Of a stretch of 64,000 nucleotides of DNA, positions 1-8,929 are shown piece by piece. The position numbers and the translations under genes were made by a program. The notes beneath the pieces were generated by a model, which saw nothing but the letters and a program-made list of their open reading frames with translations, had not been told where the DNA came from and did not search any database. The stretch comes from Deltaproteobacteria bacterium (GTDB lineage Bacteria; UBA10199; DSSB01): positions 1-64,000 of the forward strand of contig JACKPJ010000003.1 in NCBI GenBank assembly GCA_024233625.1, in the 5' to 3' direction. Numbering within the stretch: position 1 is the first letter of the stretch; every line of letters starts with the position of its first letter.

Positions 1-34
1 TTTTATAGTCGATACGGGTCTGATGCAATTGAAT

Positions 35-931
35 CTAATTGTTTTTCTCATAAAGTTGATGCTGTCGTGTCATGTATTCTGCCTCTTTCTCCTGGAGAGC
101 AAGGCGTATTTCGGCAAGTTTATTTTCTGAACTTTCTACCTGAACGGAAATTTGAGTCTCTTGATCTTGTAAATGTGAAACCTCTTGACTGAGGTTCTCA
201 TCATTTCGTCGATGTAATAAATAATCGAGGGAATTTAAATGAAGCTCAATTTCTTTGAGCTCCTTATAAAGTATTTGATAACGCTCGGCTTTTCGAGCTT
301 GGCGATCAAGAGAATTAATTTGGCGTTTGAGCTCACTAATAATATCAGAAAGTCTAAGTAAGTTCGCGCGGGTGGCTTCGATTTTTCGGAGAGCTGCTTC
401 TTTGCGATTTTTAAATTTGCTAATGCCTGCAGCTTCTTCAAGGATAAGACGACGTTCCTCAGGCTTTGCTGATATCACCTGACCAATACGCCCTTGCTCA
501 ATAATTGAATAAGCTCTAACACCGACTCCTGTGCCTAAAAATAAATCATGAATATCTCTTAAACGGCATTGAGTTTGATTGATATAATATTCACTCTCAC
601 CCGAACGATAAAGTCGACGATTGATGGCAACTTCACTAAAATGAGCGTAAGCACTAGGTACACGCCCATCTTCAGTCGAGAAAACCATCGTCACGGAAGC
701 CATGCCCATGGGGTTACGCTGGGTAGTCCCCGAAAAAATCACATCTTCCATGGATTTTCCACGTAGATGCTTTGCACTCATTTCTCCCATTACCCAACGA
801 ATCGCATCCACAATATTTGACTTGCCACAACCATTAGGACCCACAACGCCGGTGATCCCCTCTTGAAAATGCAAGACGGTTTTGTCTGGAAAGGACTTGA
901 AACCCATTAATTCGAGCCTTTTTATTTTCAA
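35..931 (-). CDS. smc: SMC chromosome segregation ATPase, N-terminal part, interrupted by an in-frame TAG
   Basis: N-terminal ATPase head of a structural maintenance of chromosomes protein, the coiled-coil ATPase that organises and segregates the chromosome. The protein opens with the SMC-type MKIKRLELMGFKSF, has a Walker A GPNGCGKSN at about residues 31-39, and enters coiled coil after residue 170. Full-length SMC is near 1,200 residues, but this frame meets TAG (bases 35-37) after 298 codons. The same frame stays open beyond the stop to the window edge and reads IQLHQTRIDYK, which continues SMC-like coiled coil after LYEKNN. The stop therefore looks like a point change (for example GAG to TAG) inside a longer gene, not a natural end. 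It could be a real mutation, a sequencing error or readthrough. The family call is firm; the functional state is uncertain. Confidence 0.9.
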   Translation of the reverse strand: MKIKRLELMGFKSFPDKTVLHFQEGITGVVGPNGCGKSNIVDAIRWVMGEMSAKHLRGKSMEDVIFSGTTQRNPMGMASVTMVFSTEDGRVPSAYAHFSEVAINRRLYRSGESEYYINQTQCRLRDIHDLFLGTGVGVRAYSIIEQGRIGQVISAKPEERRLILEEAAGISKFKNRKEAALRKIEATRANLLRLSDIISELKRQINSLDRQARKAERYQILYKELKEIELHLNSLDYLLHRRNDENLSQEVSHLQDQETQISVQVESSENKLAEIRLALQEKEAEYMTRQHQLYEKNN

Positions 932-1367
932 GCCGAGATTCCCCTTAGTAATTTTGAAATGATTTTAGTTATCTTGATGCTTCCCATATGTACCAATTTT
1001 AGCTTTTAATCTGGATTGCGCAGATATCATGGAGCAATCATTCTGTAAAGTAGGAAAAGTTTTCGCAAAAGCGCAAGATATAGTAGTCATTTTTTTGACA
1101 TCCACAGGATATTGTGCTTTTTTCCTAATTTTTTAATCAACTTTTTCCAAAAACCAAATACAATTTTAAGAATTTTAATAAATAATTGAATAAATATTCA
1201 ATTTTTTTGTTATGTTTTATCAGTTTTTGTTTTTCGGATGAAAGTGTAAAATATTTTCATTTTGTAGGGCAACATTTAATTTACTTGACCGATAATGAAT
1301 TCGAGATAGATTAATATCAAACAATCAAAACTAGATATTTTCTTAAACTTTGGGGCGGTGTCGCTTG
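932..1367. other. Intergenic region between divergent smc and the transglutaminase-like gene
   Basis: About 430 bases of very AT-rich DNA between two divergently transcribed genes, so it should hold promoters for both. No convincing sigma-70 pair could be fixed by eye. There is a TTGACA near 1096 without a good -10 at the right spacing. No repeat, RNA gene or coding remnant was seen. Confidence 0.4.
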
Positions 1368-2891
1368 ATGGATTTAAATAAATTTGGAGAACTTTTTCAT
1401 CTTGGTTTAACAAACTATGAAGTACTTCTCGAATCGAATACAAAATTGGGTCAGAGAGGAACAGAAAGTCTTACGCCTTCAAACCTCCAGAAACTCAATG
1501 CTGCTGCTGATGTTTTTTTCAAAAATACCCCTAAAACACTTCAAGATTTTTCAGCAAATGGCTGGTGCCGATTAAACTATAATGACAAATATTTTAAAAA
1601 CACTTCTGAAAAAAAAGAATGCAAACAGCTCTCAAATAGCAAAGCTATCCATAAAAATGAACTCATTGAAGGCATTCTCGCTTATCATGAGAAGCATCCT
1701 CATGATATAAAAGTCAAACAGAGTATCCAAATTTTGCTTCACGGTGACAATAAAGAGGGAGATATTCCCTGGTTAATCGATGATCTCAACTATAATAAGG
1801 GGATTGATGAAAACATTCGTACTAAAATTGACGATTGCAAACAATCCATTGATCAACTCCTCAGTATACACGGCATCAATCATCAAAGTGATCCTGCTCG
1901 TCATGAAAGGCTAACCGCTGTCATGGCATTCTATTTCGTTGCAGCACCAGTCAATACCAAAGAATCCAATAATGCATTTCAATTAAAATATGGAAAAAGC
2001 TTCTCTAAATGGTATCAATCTATGATTGAGCAAGAACAAGACCCTGAAGAAAAAGCTTTGTTAGCAAAATTTGAAAGATATTTAAAAAAAACCGGTGGTT
2101 TAGGTTCCTTAACATGGGAAGAAGAAGTCTATGAAGAAAGAAGCGCCCTGGAAGTTTTTAATTGTCTCAACGAAAACAACTTAGAAGTTAACTCGTGCAC
2201 AAAAAGTCATAAGGTACTTTACCATGTCTTTCAACAAATGGGACTAAAAGCTCAATTTGTTTTAGTGAAAGGCCCTGATCACGACCAGTCTGTCAAAGAA
2301 AAATCAGGAGGTGATACTTATACAAAGGGTCGAATACACATATGTCTAAGCGTTCATTTTGGTAACGAGAAAAATAGCCGATTATTTGATCTAACGCATA
2401 TCAACACATTTCAATCAAGAGCAAGATATAAAGATTTCTATTCTCTCAACTTACGACAATACGCTTCCATCGATTTTATGAATCAAGCGAACAGCGAGTC
2501 AATCACTACCCAAGAATCCATCGAGCTATTAGAAAAGGCTTTATTCTTTGATTCTAATAACCCTTATGCCTATAATTCATTGAGTTTCCGTTACTTTCAA
2601 CTCGCCCAACTAGCTGACCCAGGCAGCACAGAACGCCAAAAGCACTTAGAAAAATCTAAAAAAATGGCTCGAAAATCTATCCAATTGGATGTTGACTATG
2701 CACCTGCTTACAATCGTTTAGGGATTACACTCATGGCCTTAGCCAATGAAGCGAAGCTAGTCGAAGATACAAATACTTATGAAAAATTACAAACATTAGC
2801 TTTAGAACAATTTAATGAAGCTAACCGACTTGATCCAAAATTTGGAAGCTCTCAGGAGAAAATCAGTCTGTTATATTCTCAAGATAATTAA
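1368..2891 (+). CDS. Transglutaminase-like cysteine protein with C-terminal TPR-like repeats
   Basis: A 507-residue protein without a signal peptide. The first third is helical and not recognised. Around residues 270-345 there is a Cys...His...Asp order typical of the transglutaminase-like fold: Cys277 in NSCTKSHKVLYHVFQQMG, His324 in GRIHICLSVHFG, and Asp341 in LFDLTHI. The last 120 residues contain two TPR-like helical pairs (NNPYAYNSLSFRYFQLA and YAPAYNRLGITLMALA). The fold assignment is an inference from residue order and spacing; substrate and role are unknown. The ATG at 1368 is preferred over an upstream TTG at 1350 because a purine-rich stretch (ggggcgg) lies about nine bases before it. 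It stands alone, divergent from smc. Confidence 0.6.
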   Translation: MDLNKFGELFHLGLTNYEVLLESNTKLGQRGTESLTPSNLQKLNAAADVFFKNTPKTLQDFSANGWCRLNYNDKYFKNTSEKKECKQLSNSKAIHKNELIEGILAYHEKHPHDIKVKQSIQILLHGDNKEGDIPWLIDDLNYNKGIDENIRTKIDDCKQSIDQLLSIHGINHQSDPARHERLTAVMAFYFVAAPVNTKESNNAFQLKYGKSFSKWYQSMIEQEQDPEEKALLAKFERYLKKTGGLGSLTWEEEVYEERSALEVFNCLNENNLEVNSCTKSHKVLYHVFQQMGLKAQFVLVKGPDHDQSVKEKSGGDTYTKGRIHICLSVHFGNEKNSRLFDLTHINTFQSRARYKDFYSLNLRQYASIDFMNQANSESITTQESIELLEKALFFDSNNPYAYNSLSFRYFQLAQLADPGSTERQKHLEKSKKMARKSIQLDVDYAPAYNRLGITLMALANEAKLVEDTNTYEKLQTLALEQFNEANRLDPKFGSSQEKISLLYSQDN

Positions 2892-2933
2892 ACTTTAATT
2901 TGCAAATGAGTTGTAGAGAGAAGAATTTATTCT

Positions 2934-3401
2934 TTATAAATTGCTCTTTTGATTCTTCTGCTGAGCAACTTTCTTTTCAAGAAGTTCAAGACGTTCATTC
3001 ATCTCTTCCAGTAAGTTTTCCATACGATACAAAGCACGTTGTTCGCGATGAACATCCTTTTCTAGAGGCATAAAGTCTTTTTCCATTGCTATCCTTACCC
3101 AATAACTAGCAAACAAACTTGTAAAGGCAATAAAAATGACGGTTCCCGTATACATCAAAGCCAAACCAATCAAACGCCCTGCAAGACTAATTGGAACCAC
3201 ATCTCCATACCCAATTGTCGTAATAGTCGCGACACCCCACCAAATTGCATCAAAATAGGTCTTAATCGGAGAATCCACGTTTCGTTCAAATAAGTATACT
3301 AAGAAAGAGGAAATCAATAAGGTAAGGTTTCCACCAATACTTAAAGAAATAAAGGCAGGTTCTCGCAAAAAAAGGAACAAATGTCTTATAGATCGTGGCA
3401 T
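2934..3401 (-). CDS. Two-TM potassium channel subunit with C-terminal coiled coil
   Basis: A 155-residue inner-membrane protein of the KcsA-like Ion_trans_2 family. A first transmembrane helix (about residues 17-38) is followed by a pore loop with the K+ selectivity filter TTIGYGD (Thr62-Asp67) and a second helix (about 74-100). The cytoplasmic tail ends in a short coiled coil (MENLLEEMNERLELLEKK) that probably helps tetramer assembly. No RCK/TrkA_N regulatory domain is present, so this is a minimal pore-only channel. It is divergent from bolA; the spacer of about 200 bases is AT-rich. Confidence 0.88.
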   Translation of the reverse strand: MPRSIRHLFLFLREPAFISLSIGGNLTLLISSFLVYLFERNVDSPIKTYFDAIWWGVATITTIGYGDVVPISLAGRLIGLALMYTGTVIFIAFTSLFASYWVRIAMEKDFMPLEKDVHREQRALYRMENLLEEMNERLELLEKKVAQQKNQKSNL

Positions 3402-3607
3402 GAAGCGATTATGTAAGAGATTGAAACTAATATCAATTTTTTATTTTTTTAAAACTAAAATAGTCAGCGACTTACGAATACGAAACTAGAAAAAAACATT
3501 TAAATCTATCATGGAGACTTTGAGTTTTCCAAATTACTTGATATTTTTTTTGAAAGATTTTAGATAGATCTCCACGAAATTAATGAAAATTAAAGGAATG
3601 ACAAAGC

Positions 3608-3853
3608 ATGATAGACCCCAATAAAATTCAGGAAATCATAGAGTCCGCGTTGCCTAACTCCGAAGTGGTTGTTCAAGATTTAACGGGAACTCGGGATCAC
3701 TTTCAAGCTTTAGTCATCAGCCCTGATTTCGTCGGAAAAAATATGGTAGAACAACATCAAATGGTATATCGTGCCTTAGGTGATCTCATGAAGGAAGCTA
3801 TTCATGCTTTAGCGCTCAATACCTTTACACCCGAACAATGGAAAAACCAATAA
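3608..3853 (+). CDS. BolA/IbaG family protein
   Basis: An 81-residue BolA-family protein. It has the family layout: an N-terminal helix (MIDPNKIQEIIESALP), a strand pair with LTGTRDHFQALVISPDF, then QHQMVYRALGDLM and a C-terminal helix with HALALNTFTPEQW. This is closest to the IbaG/BolA2 type. BolA proteins bind CGFS monothiol glutaredoxins and share a [2Fe-2S] cluster. The gene directly downstream is exactly such a glutaredoxin (34-base gap), so the two probably form an operon working in Fe-S cluster trafficking. The start is supported by aaagga upstream. Confidence 0.88.
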   Translation: MIDPNKIQEIIESALPNSEVVVQDLTGTRDHFQALVISPDFVGKNMVEQHQMVYRALGDLMKEAIHALALNTFTPEQWKNQ

Positions 3854-3887
3854 ATTTAATTAGTTAAGTCCTAGAGGAGAATATAAT

Positions 3888-4199
3888 ATGTCAGACGCAA
3901 CCCAAACCAAAATTAGCCAACAAATTAATGACAATCCAATCCTTATCTATATGAAAGGTAATCGCAATTTTCCTCAATGTGGCTTTTCGGCTGCAGTGAT
4001 AGAGGTATTTAATCATCTCGGAGTGCAATACGAAACAGTTGATGTCCTCGAAGACCCTGCAATCCGTGAAGGCATTAAAATCTTCTCAAACTGGCCTACC
4101 ATTCCTCAAATCTATATTAATGGCAAATTCATAGGTGGTTGTGACATTGTCAGAGAAATGTACCAACGCGGAGAGTTACAATCTCTCTTAAATGATTAG
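3888..4199 (+). CDS. grxD: Monothiol glutaredoxin, Grx4/GrxD type (CGFS)
   Basis: A 103-residue CGFS glutaredoxin. The active site CGFS is at residues 31-34, preceded by the family YMKGNRNFPQ segment, and the glutathione-binding WPTIPQIYINGKFIGGCDI follows. Grx4 proteins are poor reductases and instead carry and transfer [2Fe-2S] clusters, often bound to BolA. Pairing with the upstream bolA-like gene fits this closely. A good ribosome site (agaggag) precedes the ATG. No clear terminator follows. Confidence 0.92.
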   Translation: MSDATQTKISQQINDNPILIYMKGNRNFPQCGFSAAVIEVFNHLGVQYETVDVLEDPAIREGIKIFSNWPTIPQIYINGKFIGGCDIVREMYQRGELQSLLND

Positions 4200-4462
4200 T
4201 CCTGTTAATTATTAACTAAAACTATTAGCCCCCTTAAAATGCGATAAAGCTTGAGTATTTTTGTTATATTGCCATACATCTAATCATCTACTCTCCCATT
4301 AATTAAACCGCAGAAAAAAAAACTCATTTCAGACCACTTGCATCTTAAATAAAAATCACTCATAATTTTATTAAAGCAAGGATGACAATTAAAGTAGGGG
4401 TTTTTTAATAAAATACACAGCCTTTATCCCTACTGAAAACTCTCAAATTTGAGGGAGGGGTA

Positions 4463-4957
4463 ATGCAATCTATTCATTCTATCGAACTAAAACTAAATAA
4501 ACCAGACTTAGCGGCGATTCCTCGCTTGGACCATAAAGAATATAATGAAGATATGAGCGAAGCAGAAAAGGCTAGGCTAAGTTCGCAGGTTTTTCTTTAT
4601 GAAGATAATATACTTTATTATCGTGAAGCACCCATCATGACTGTACCCCAACTTCAAGTTTATCAAGAAAAAATAAGAGAATTGACAAAAGACATGGATA
4701 GTTTCTACATGCTTATCGATTTAACAAAATCAGCTCCCCCCAGTCCTGAAGCCCGCTATTATTTAACTGAAGCTTTCTCCAAATATAAAGGTTTAAGGCA
4801 TTTAGCTATCTTCCATAATAAAAACATATTACTAGGGGTTTCCGCAAAGTTTGTAGTACCAACATTTGGAAAAAATTTCACAGTACATCGCTCCTTTGCG
4901 CAAGCTCTTAAAAAAACTTATCAACTAAAATATGAAGAAGAATCGAAAAGAAATTAG
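4463..4957 (+). CDS. SpoIIAA-like (STAS-fold) protein coupled to a hybrid kinase
   Basis: A 164-residue protein of the SpoIIAA-like/STAS type. It shares a clear pattern with the two proteins at 57791 and 58306: a V-[FY]-L-x-[ED]-[DN]-x-I start of the core, DSFYMLIDLTK, a P-S-P/A-E-A/V-R motif, a helix, then LRHLAIFHN and SAKFVVPTFG. Soluble relatives are thought to work by protein-protein contact, as anti-sigma antagonists do. The end of the gene overlaps the start of the downstream hybrid kinase by 26 bases, which implies translational coupling and a joint role, perhaps as a sensor or modulator of that kinase. A gagggaggggt ribosome site precedes the ATG. Confidence 0.6.
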   Translation: MQSIHSIELKLNKPDLAAIPRLDHKEYNEDMSEAEKARLSSQVFLYEDNILYYREAPIMTVPQLQVYQEKIRELTKDMDSFYMLIDLTKSAPPSPEARYYLTEAFSKYKGLRHLAIFHNKNILLGVSAKFVVPTFGKNFTVHRSFAQALKKTYQLKYEEESKRN

Positions 4958-6725
4958 TAAGCGCGTCTTAGAGCACATCTTTGAAATCACTCAAGGCAAA
5001 TGCAGCATTAATTATGAAGATATGCAAAAAGAAAGCGATCCTACCTTAAGAGAAATTCTCACTGGATTGCTTTACATGTTCCAAGATCTCGAAACTCGTA
5101 AGGAAGAACGCGACAAAGTCGAAAAAGAACTTATCAAAGCTAAAAATAAAGCTGAAGCCGCCAGCGATGCCAAATCACAATTTTTAGCCAACATGAGTCA
5201 TGAAATTCGCACACCGATGAACGGCGTTCTTGGAATGACTGAACTCGCCCTAAGTACCCAACTGAGCGAAGAACAACGCGAATACATTCAACTCGCAAGA
5301 TCATCCGCAGAATCATTACTAGTCATTATCAACGACATTTTAGACTTTTCAAAAATCGAAGCCGGTAAACTTGAAATCAGAAGGTCTGTTTTCAATATTT
5401 ATGACGTCGTTGAAGGCGTTTTAAAAGTACTTTCACTTAATGCACATCAAAAAGGCTTAGAAATTAATGGATGGATCTCACCTGAAATTCCTAAATTTGT
5501 CGTAGGAGACTCCGATCGTCTAAGACAGATCCTTTATAATTTAGTGGGAAATGCCATTAAATTTACCGATTATGGTGAGATCAATCTACGAGTTGAAAAA
5601 CTCTCCCAAAATAAAAGAAGTGTCGAATTGTATTTTTCAGTCAAAGACACTGGAGTTGGAATTCCTAAAGCAAAAACCAAGGAAATATTTTCGGCATTTT
5701 CTCAAGGTGATAACACCAACACGCGCAAATATGGGGGAGCGGGTCTAGGCCTTTCAATAACTTCTGAGTTACTCAAAAAAATGAAAGGAAAAATTTGGGT
5801 AGATAGTGAACTAAAGAAAGGGAGTAACTTCCAATTCAACCTACGCTTAGCTTTAGCTCCTAAGTCAATTCAACAAGAAGAAGATATAGAAACTTTCGAA
5901 TTGAAAGGGTTAAGCGCATTAGTTGTAGACGACAATGCAACTAACAGAAGAATATTAGTAGACGTTTTAAAACATTGGAACATGAAAGTCAAAACTGCAT
6001 CAAGTGGTCTTGAAGCATTACAAGAGCTTAACCGAACTAAAGAGGAAGGAGAAAAGTATCATTTTATTTTACTCGATGTTCAAATGCCAACATTAGATGG
6101 TTTTGAAACTGCCCAACTCATTCAAAATCGCCAACTTGCAAATGAATCGTGCATCATGATGTTAGCCTCCTCAGAACCCAATAATCTACATCAAAGACTC
6201 AAAGAATTACAGATTGAAAATTTTCTTACCAAACCCATTCGGCGCTCAGAATTATTCAATGTGTTTTTATATAAATTAAAGAAAAAAAGCTGCGGCAAGT
6301 TTAAATTAAAAAAAATACATAATTCTCTTCACTCAGGTACACACAAAACACAAAAGATTTTATTAGCAGAAGATAACCCTATCAACCAACGCATGGTTCT
6401 CGAAGTTTTAGAAAAAAACGGCTACAGTGTAGTTGCCGTTAACAACGGCAAGGAGTCTATCAATGCATTTAAAAACGAAGCTCCATTCGACATGGTTTTA
6501 ATGGATCTTCACATGCCAGAAATGGACGGATTTGCAGCCGCTGCAGAAATTCGCAAATTAGAAAAAAGAAAAGGCACTCATATACCTATCTTTGCATTGA
6601 CTGCTGATGCCCGTTCAAGCACACAAAAGCAAGTCTTCAATGAGCAAATGGATGGTTACATTCCCAAACCTATTCAACTCAGCACACTCGTGGATACTGT
6701 AAACCAATATTTTCATAATAAATAA
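4932..6725 (+). CDS. Soluble hybrid histidine kinase with two receiver domains
   Basis: A 597-residue cytoplasmic hybrid kinase. No membrane segment or PAS domain is visible. A short N-terminal helical region (1-75) leads to HisKA with phospho-acceptor His90 (ANMSHEIRTPMNG), then HATPase_c with N-box (LRQILYNLVGNAIKFTD, about 197-213), G1 box (DTGVGIP) and G2 box (GGAGLGLSI). Two receivers follow: REC1 with Asp382 (LLDVQMP) and REC2 with Asp525 (LMDLHMP), both with conserved Lys (TKP, PKP). There is no C-terminal HPt domain, so a separate phosphotransfer protein or regulator is expected. Lacking its own sensor, it may receive its input through the overlapping SpoIIAA-like gene. Confidence 0.92.
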   Translation: MKKNRKEISKRVLEHIFEITQGKCSINYEDMQKESDPTLREILTGLLYMFQDLETRKEERDKVEKELIKAKNKAEAASDAKSQFLANMSHEIRTPMNGVLGMTELALSTQLSEEQREYIQLARSSAESLLVIINDILDFSKIEAGKLEIRRSVFNIYDVVEGVLKVLSLNAHQKGLEINGWISPEIPKFVVGDSDRLRQILYNLVGNAIKFTDYGEINLRVEKLSQNKRSVELYFSVKDTGVGIPKAKTKEIFSAFSQGDNTNTRKYGGAGLGLSITSELLKKMKGKIWVDSELKKGSNFQFNLRLALAPKSIQQEEDIETFELKGLSALVVDDNATNRRILVDVLKHWNMKVKTASSGLEALQELNRTKEEGEKYHFILLDVQMPTLDGFETAQLIQNRQLANESCIMMLASSEPNNLHQRLKELQIENFLTKPIRRSELFNVFLYKLKKKSCGKFKLKKIHNSLHSGTHKTQKILLAEDNPINQRMVLEVLEKNGYSVVAVNNGKESINAFKNEAPFDMVLMDLHMPEMDGFAAAAEIRKLEKRKGTHIPIFALTADARSSTQKQVFNEQMDGYIPKPIQLSTLVDTVNQYFHNK

Positions 6726-6772
6726 CTTGATGTAAATTCATATTTAAGGTGCAACAGAGATTTTCTAAGCTA

Positions 6773-7120
6773 TCAAGACTGAACACTTCCTTGCAACCAT
6801 TTTAGATATGCAGGACTAACTTCTTCAAAAGATAGTGCAAAAATCTCCGGACAATCATAGGGATGAATCTCTAATAAGAGAGCTTCTAATTCTTGATATT
6901 GTGATTTGAGAGTTTTAATCAAAAGTAAAAATTCTTTTTCATGACAAAGCTTACCCTGCCAAACATAGTGAGACTCAATTTGAGGAAGAACACTCACGCA
7001 AGCGGCGAGTTTTTTTTCGAGCAAAGTTCTAGCTATTTTATTGGCATCGCTCTTCTTTGCTAATGTTGTAAAAACAAGTATAGGTGGATTTTTTTTTAAA
7101 GACTTTGCACTCAAGACCAC
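6773..7120 (-). CDS. cutA: CutA1 divalent ion tolerance family protein
   Basis: A 115-residue protein of the CutA1 family, small ferredoxin-like trimers linked to copper and other divalent ion tolerance. Family marks are FTTLAKKSDANKIARTLLEK, LAACVSVLPQIESHYVWQGK, and EFLLLIKT followed by HPYDCPEIFAL. Its start overlaps the end of polX by 10 bases, so the two are co-transcribed and translationally coupled. The biochemical role of CutA1 is not well established in general. Confidence 0.92.
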   Translation of the reverse strand: MVLSAKSLKKNPPILVFTTLAKKSDANKIARTLLEKKLAACVSVLPQIESHYVWQGKLCHEKEFLLLIKTLKSQYQELEALLLEIHPYDCPEIFALSFEEVSPAYLKWLQGSVQS

Positions 7121-8832
7121 ATCTCCCTAATTTCATCCAAAGATTTTGTATTCAAAATATCCTCTTTTTGCAGCCAACCCTTGCGCGCAATCCCGACTCC
7201 TAAAAAGGTATGTTCGAGTCCTTCTGGGCTGTGCGCATCTGGATTAATCGCAAATTTTACACCCATCAATTTTGCTTTCTTTAAATAACGCCAATCTAAA
7301 TCAAAGCGATGGGGATTCGCATTGATTTCAATAACGACTTGATGTTCCGCTGCCGCAGTGAATATTTTTTCATAATCAATATCAATACCGTCACGAGCGA
7401 GTAAAAGCCGAGTACTGATATGACCAATCATTTTTGTACGTTTATTTTGGATCGCTTTTAATAAACGCGCCATCATTTTTTCCTTCGCCATTTTAAATCC
7501 CGAATGCAAACTGCCAATCACAAAATCCAAATTTTTTAATTGAGCATCGCTATAATCTAAACTGCCGTCACTTAAAATATCCGATTCAATACCTTGCAGA
7601 ATTGTGAGGTGATGGAGTTTTTCATTGGCTTTAATAATTTCTTTTCTTTGTAAGGCGAGTTCCTCCGGCTTGAGACCCCCCGCATAAAAAGCACTCTGAG
7701 AATGATCCGAAAGACCTAAATATTGAAAACCCAATTTTTCCGCAGCCTGACCCATTTGTAAGATAGAAGCATTCCCATCACTCCAAGTACTGTGCACATG
7801 AAAGACTCCCTGCAAATCTTTTTGGTCGACTAAGTAAGGAATACTTTGCTTGAGGGCAAATTCAATTTCTCCTAAATTTTCTCGAAGTTCAGGTGGAATA
7901 TAATGTAACTCTAAAGCACGGTAAATTTCTTCTTCATTTTGACAATCCAGAGATTTCTCCCCATGAAAGAGACCATATTCATTGAGCTTGAAACCCTTTT
8001 CCTTGGCTAATTTTCGCAAAACAGTGTTGTGATCTTTATTTCCCGTAAAATAGAGCCAAGCAAAGGGAAATGACCTTTCATCAACAATGCGAAGATCAAC
8101 CTGAATTCCACTTTTTAAACGAACGCTCGTTTTGGTTTCTCCACTGAGAAGCGTTTCCTCAACCTCTTTATAATGCACAAATTTTTGACTTATTTTTTGA
8201 GAGGCCTCTCGGGAATATTTTTTCAAAGAAACCAAGATATCAATATCACCAATGGTCTCGCAAGAACGCCGCAAACTGCCGGCAATTTCACAGCGAGAAA
8301 TATTTTTTTCGCTTTCAAGAAAAGCAACTAAAGTTTTGGCTTCCGCCAAAGCTAAATTTAATAAAAAACGCCCCGCATTTTTCTTCAATAAACGAATCCC
8401 CTTGAGCACATTGGCCTGAGTTTTTTCCCCGAAACCTTTCAACTCAACTAAACGATTTTCATGACAGGCGTATTCTAACTCTCCAAGGTTCTTCAGCTCT
8501 AAATCTTGCCATAATGTCTTGACCTTTTTTGGACCCAGACCCGGAACTTGCAACATTTGACGAACGCCTTCTGGAATCTCTGCATGTAGCTCTTCTAAAA
8601 GAGTCGATTTACCCTCTTGAAGCATTTCTTTAATTTCTTGATTCAGCCCTTTACCAATGCCTTTGACATTTTTTAACTCATCATTCTTGACTAAAGTAAA
8701 AATATCTTCACTCAAGGATTCAATAATTCTTGCTCCATTTTGGAACGCCCGCGAGCGAAATGGATTGTCTCCTCTGATTTCGAGAAGTTCTGCGATTTCT
8801 GACAAATTTTTGACAAGCTGTTTTTTTTCCAT
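7111..8832 (-). CDS. polX: DNA polymerase/3'-5' exonuclease PolX
   Basis: A 573-residue bacterial family X DNA polymerase with a C-terminal PHP nuclease domain, the usual size and layout, which fills short gaps in base-excision repair. Residues 1-150 carry the 8-kDa and helix-hairpin-helix region (VPGLGPKK, VKGIGKG). The palm has GSLRR followed by Asp196 and Asp198 (GDIDIL) and a third acidic residue Asp246 (VDLRI). The PHP domain starts at about 340 with HVHSTWSDG (His345, His347), then GIESDIL, GSLHS, and INPDAHSPEG near the end. All catalytic residues look intact. cutA follows with overlap. Confidence 0.95.
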   Translation of the reverse strand: MEKKQLVKNLSEIAELLEIRGDNPFRSRAFQNGARIIESLSEDIFTLVKNDELKNVKGIGKGLNQEIKEMLQEGKSTLLEELHAEIPEGVRQMLQVPGLGPKKVKTLWQDLELKNLGELEYACHENRLVELKGFGEKTQANVLKGIRLLKKNAGRFLLNLALAEAKTLVAFLESEKNISRCEIAGSLRRSCETIGDIDILVSLKKYSREASQKISQKFVHYKEVEETLLSGETKTSVRLKSGIQVDLRIVDERSFPFAWLYFTGNKDHNTVLRKLAKEKGFKLNEYGLFHGEKSLDCQNEEEIYRALELHYIPPELRENLGEIEFALKQSIPYLVDQKDLQGVFHVHSTWSDGNASILQMGQAAEKLGFQYLGLSDHSQSAFYAGGLKPEELALQRKEIIKANEKLHHLTILQGIESDILSDGSLDYSDAQLKNLDFVIGSLHSGFKMAKEKMMARLLKAIQNKRTKMIGHISTRLLLARDGIDIDYEKIFTAAAEHQVVIEINANPHRFDLDWRYLKKAKLMGVKFAINPDAHSPEGLEHTFLGVGIARKGWLQKEDILNTKSLDEIREMWS

Positions 8833-8929
8833 AGTTTAACTTTTCTTGCTAAAATCAAGTCTTTTCAATAGACTCGTATAACGATTTTTTTCGTTTTGAA
8901 TAGAAGTCTATTGGATGGATTGTACTCAT

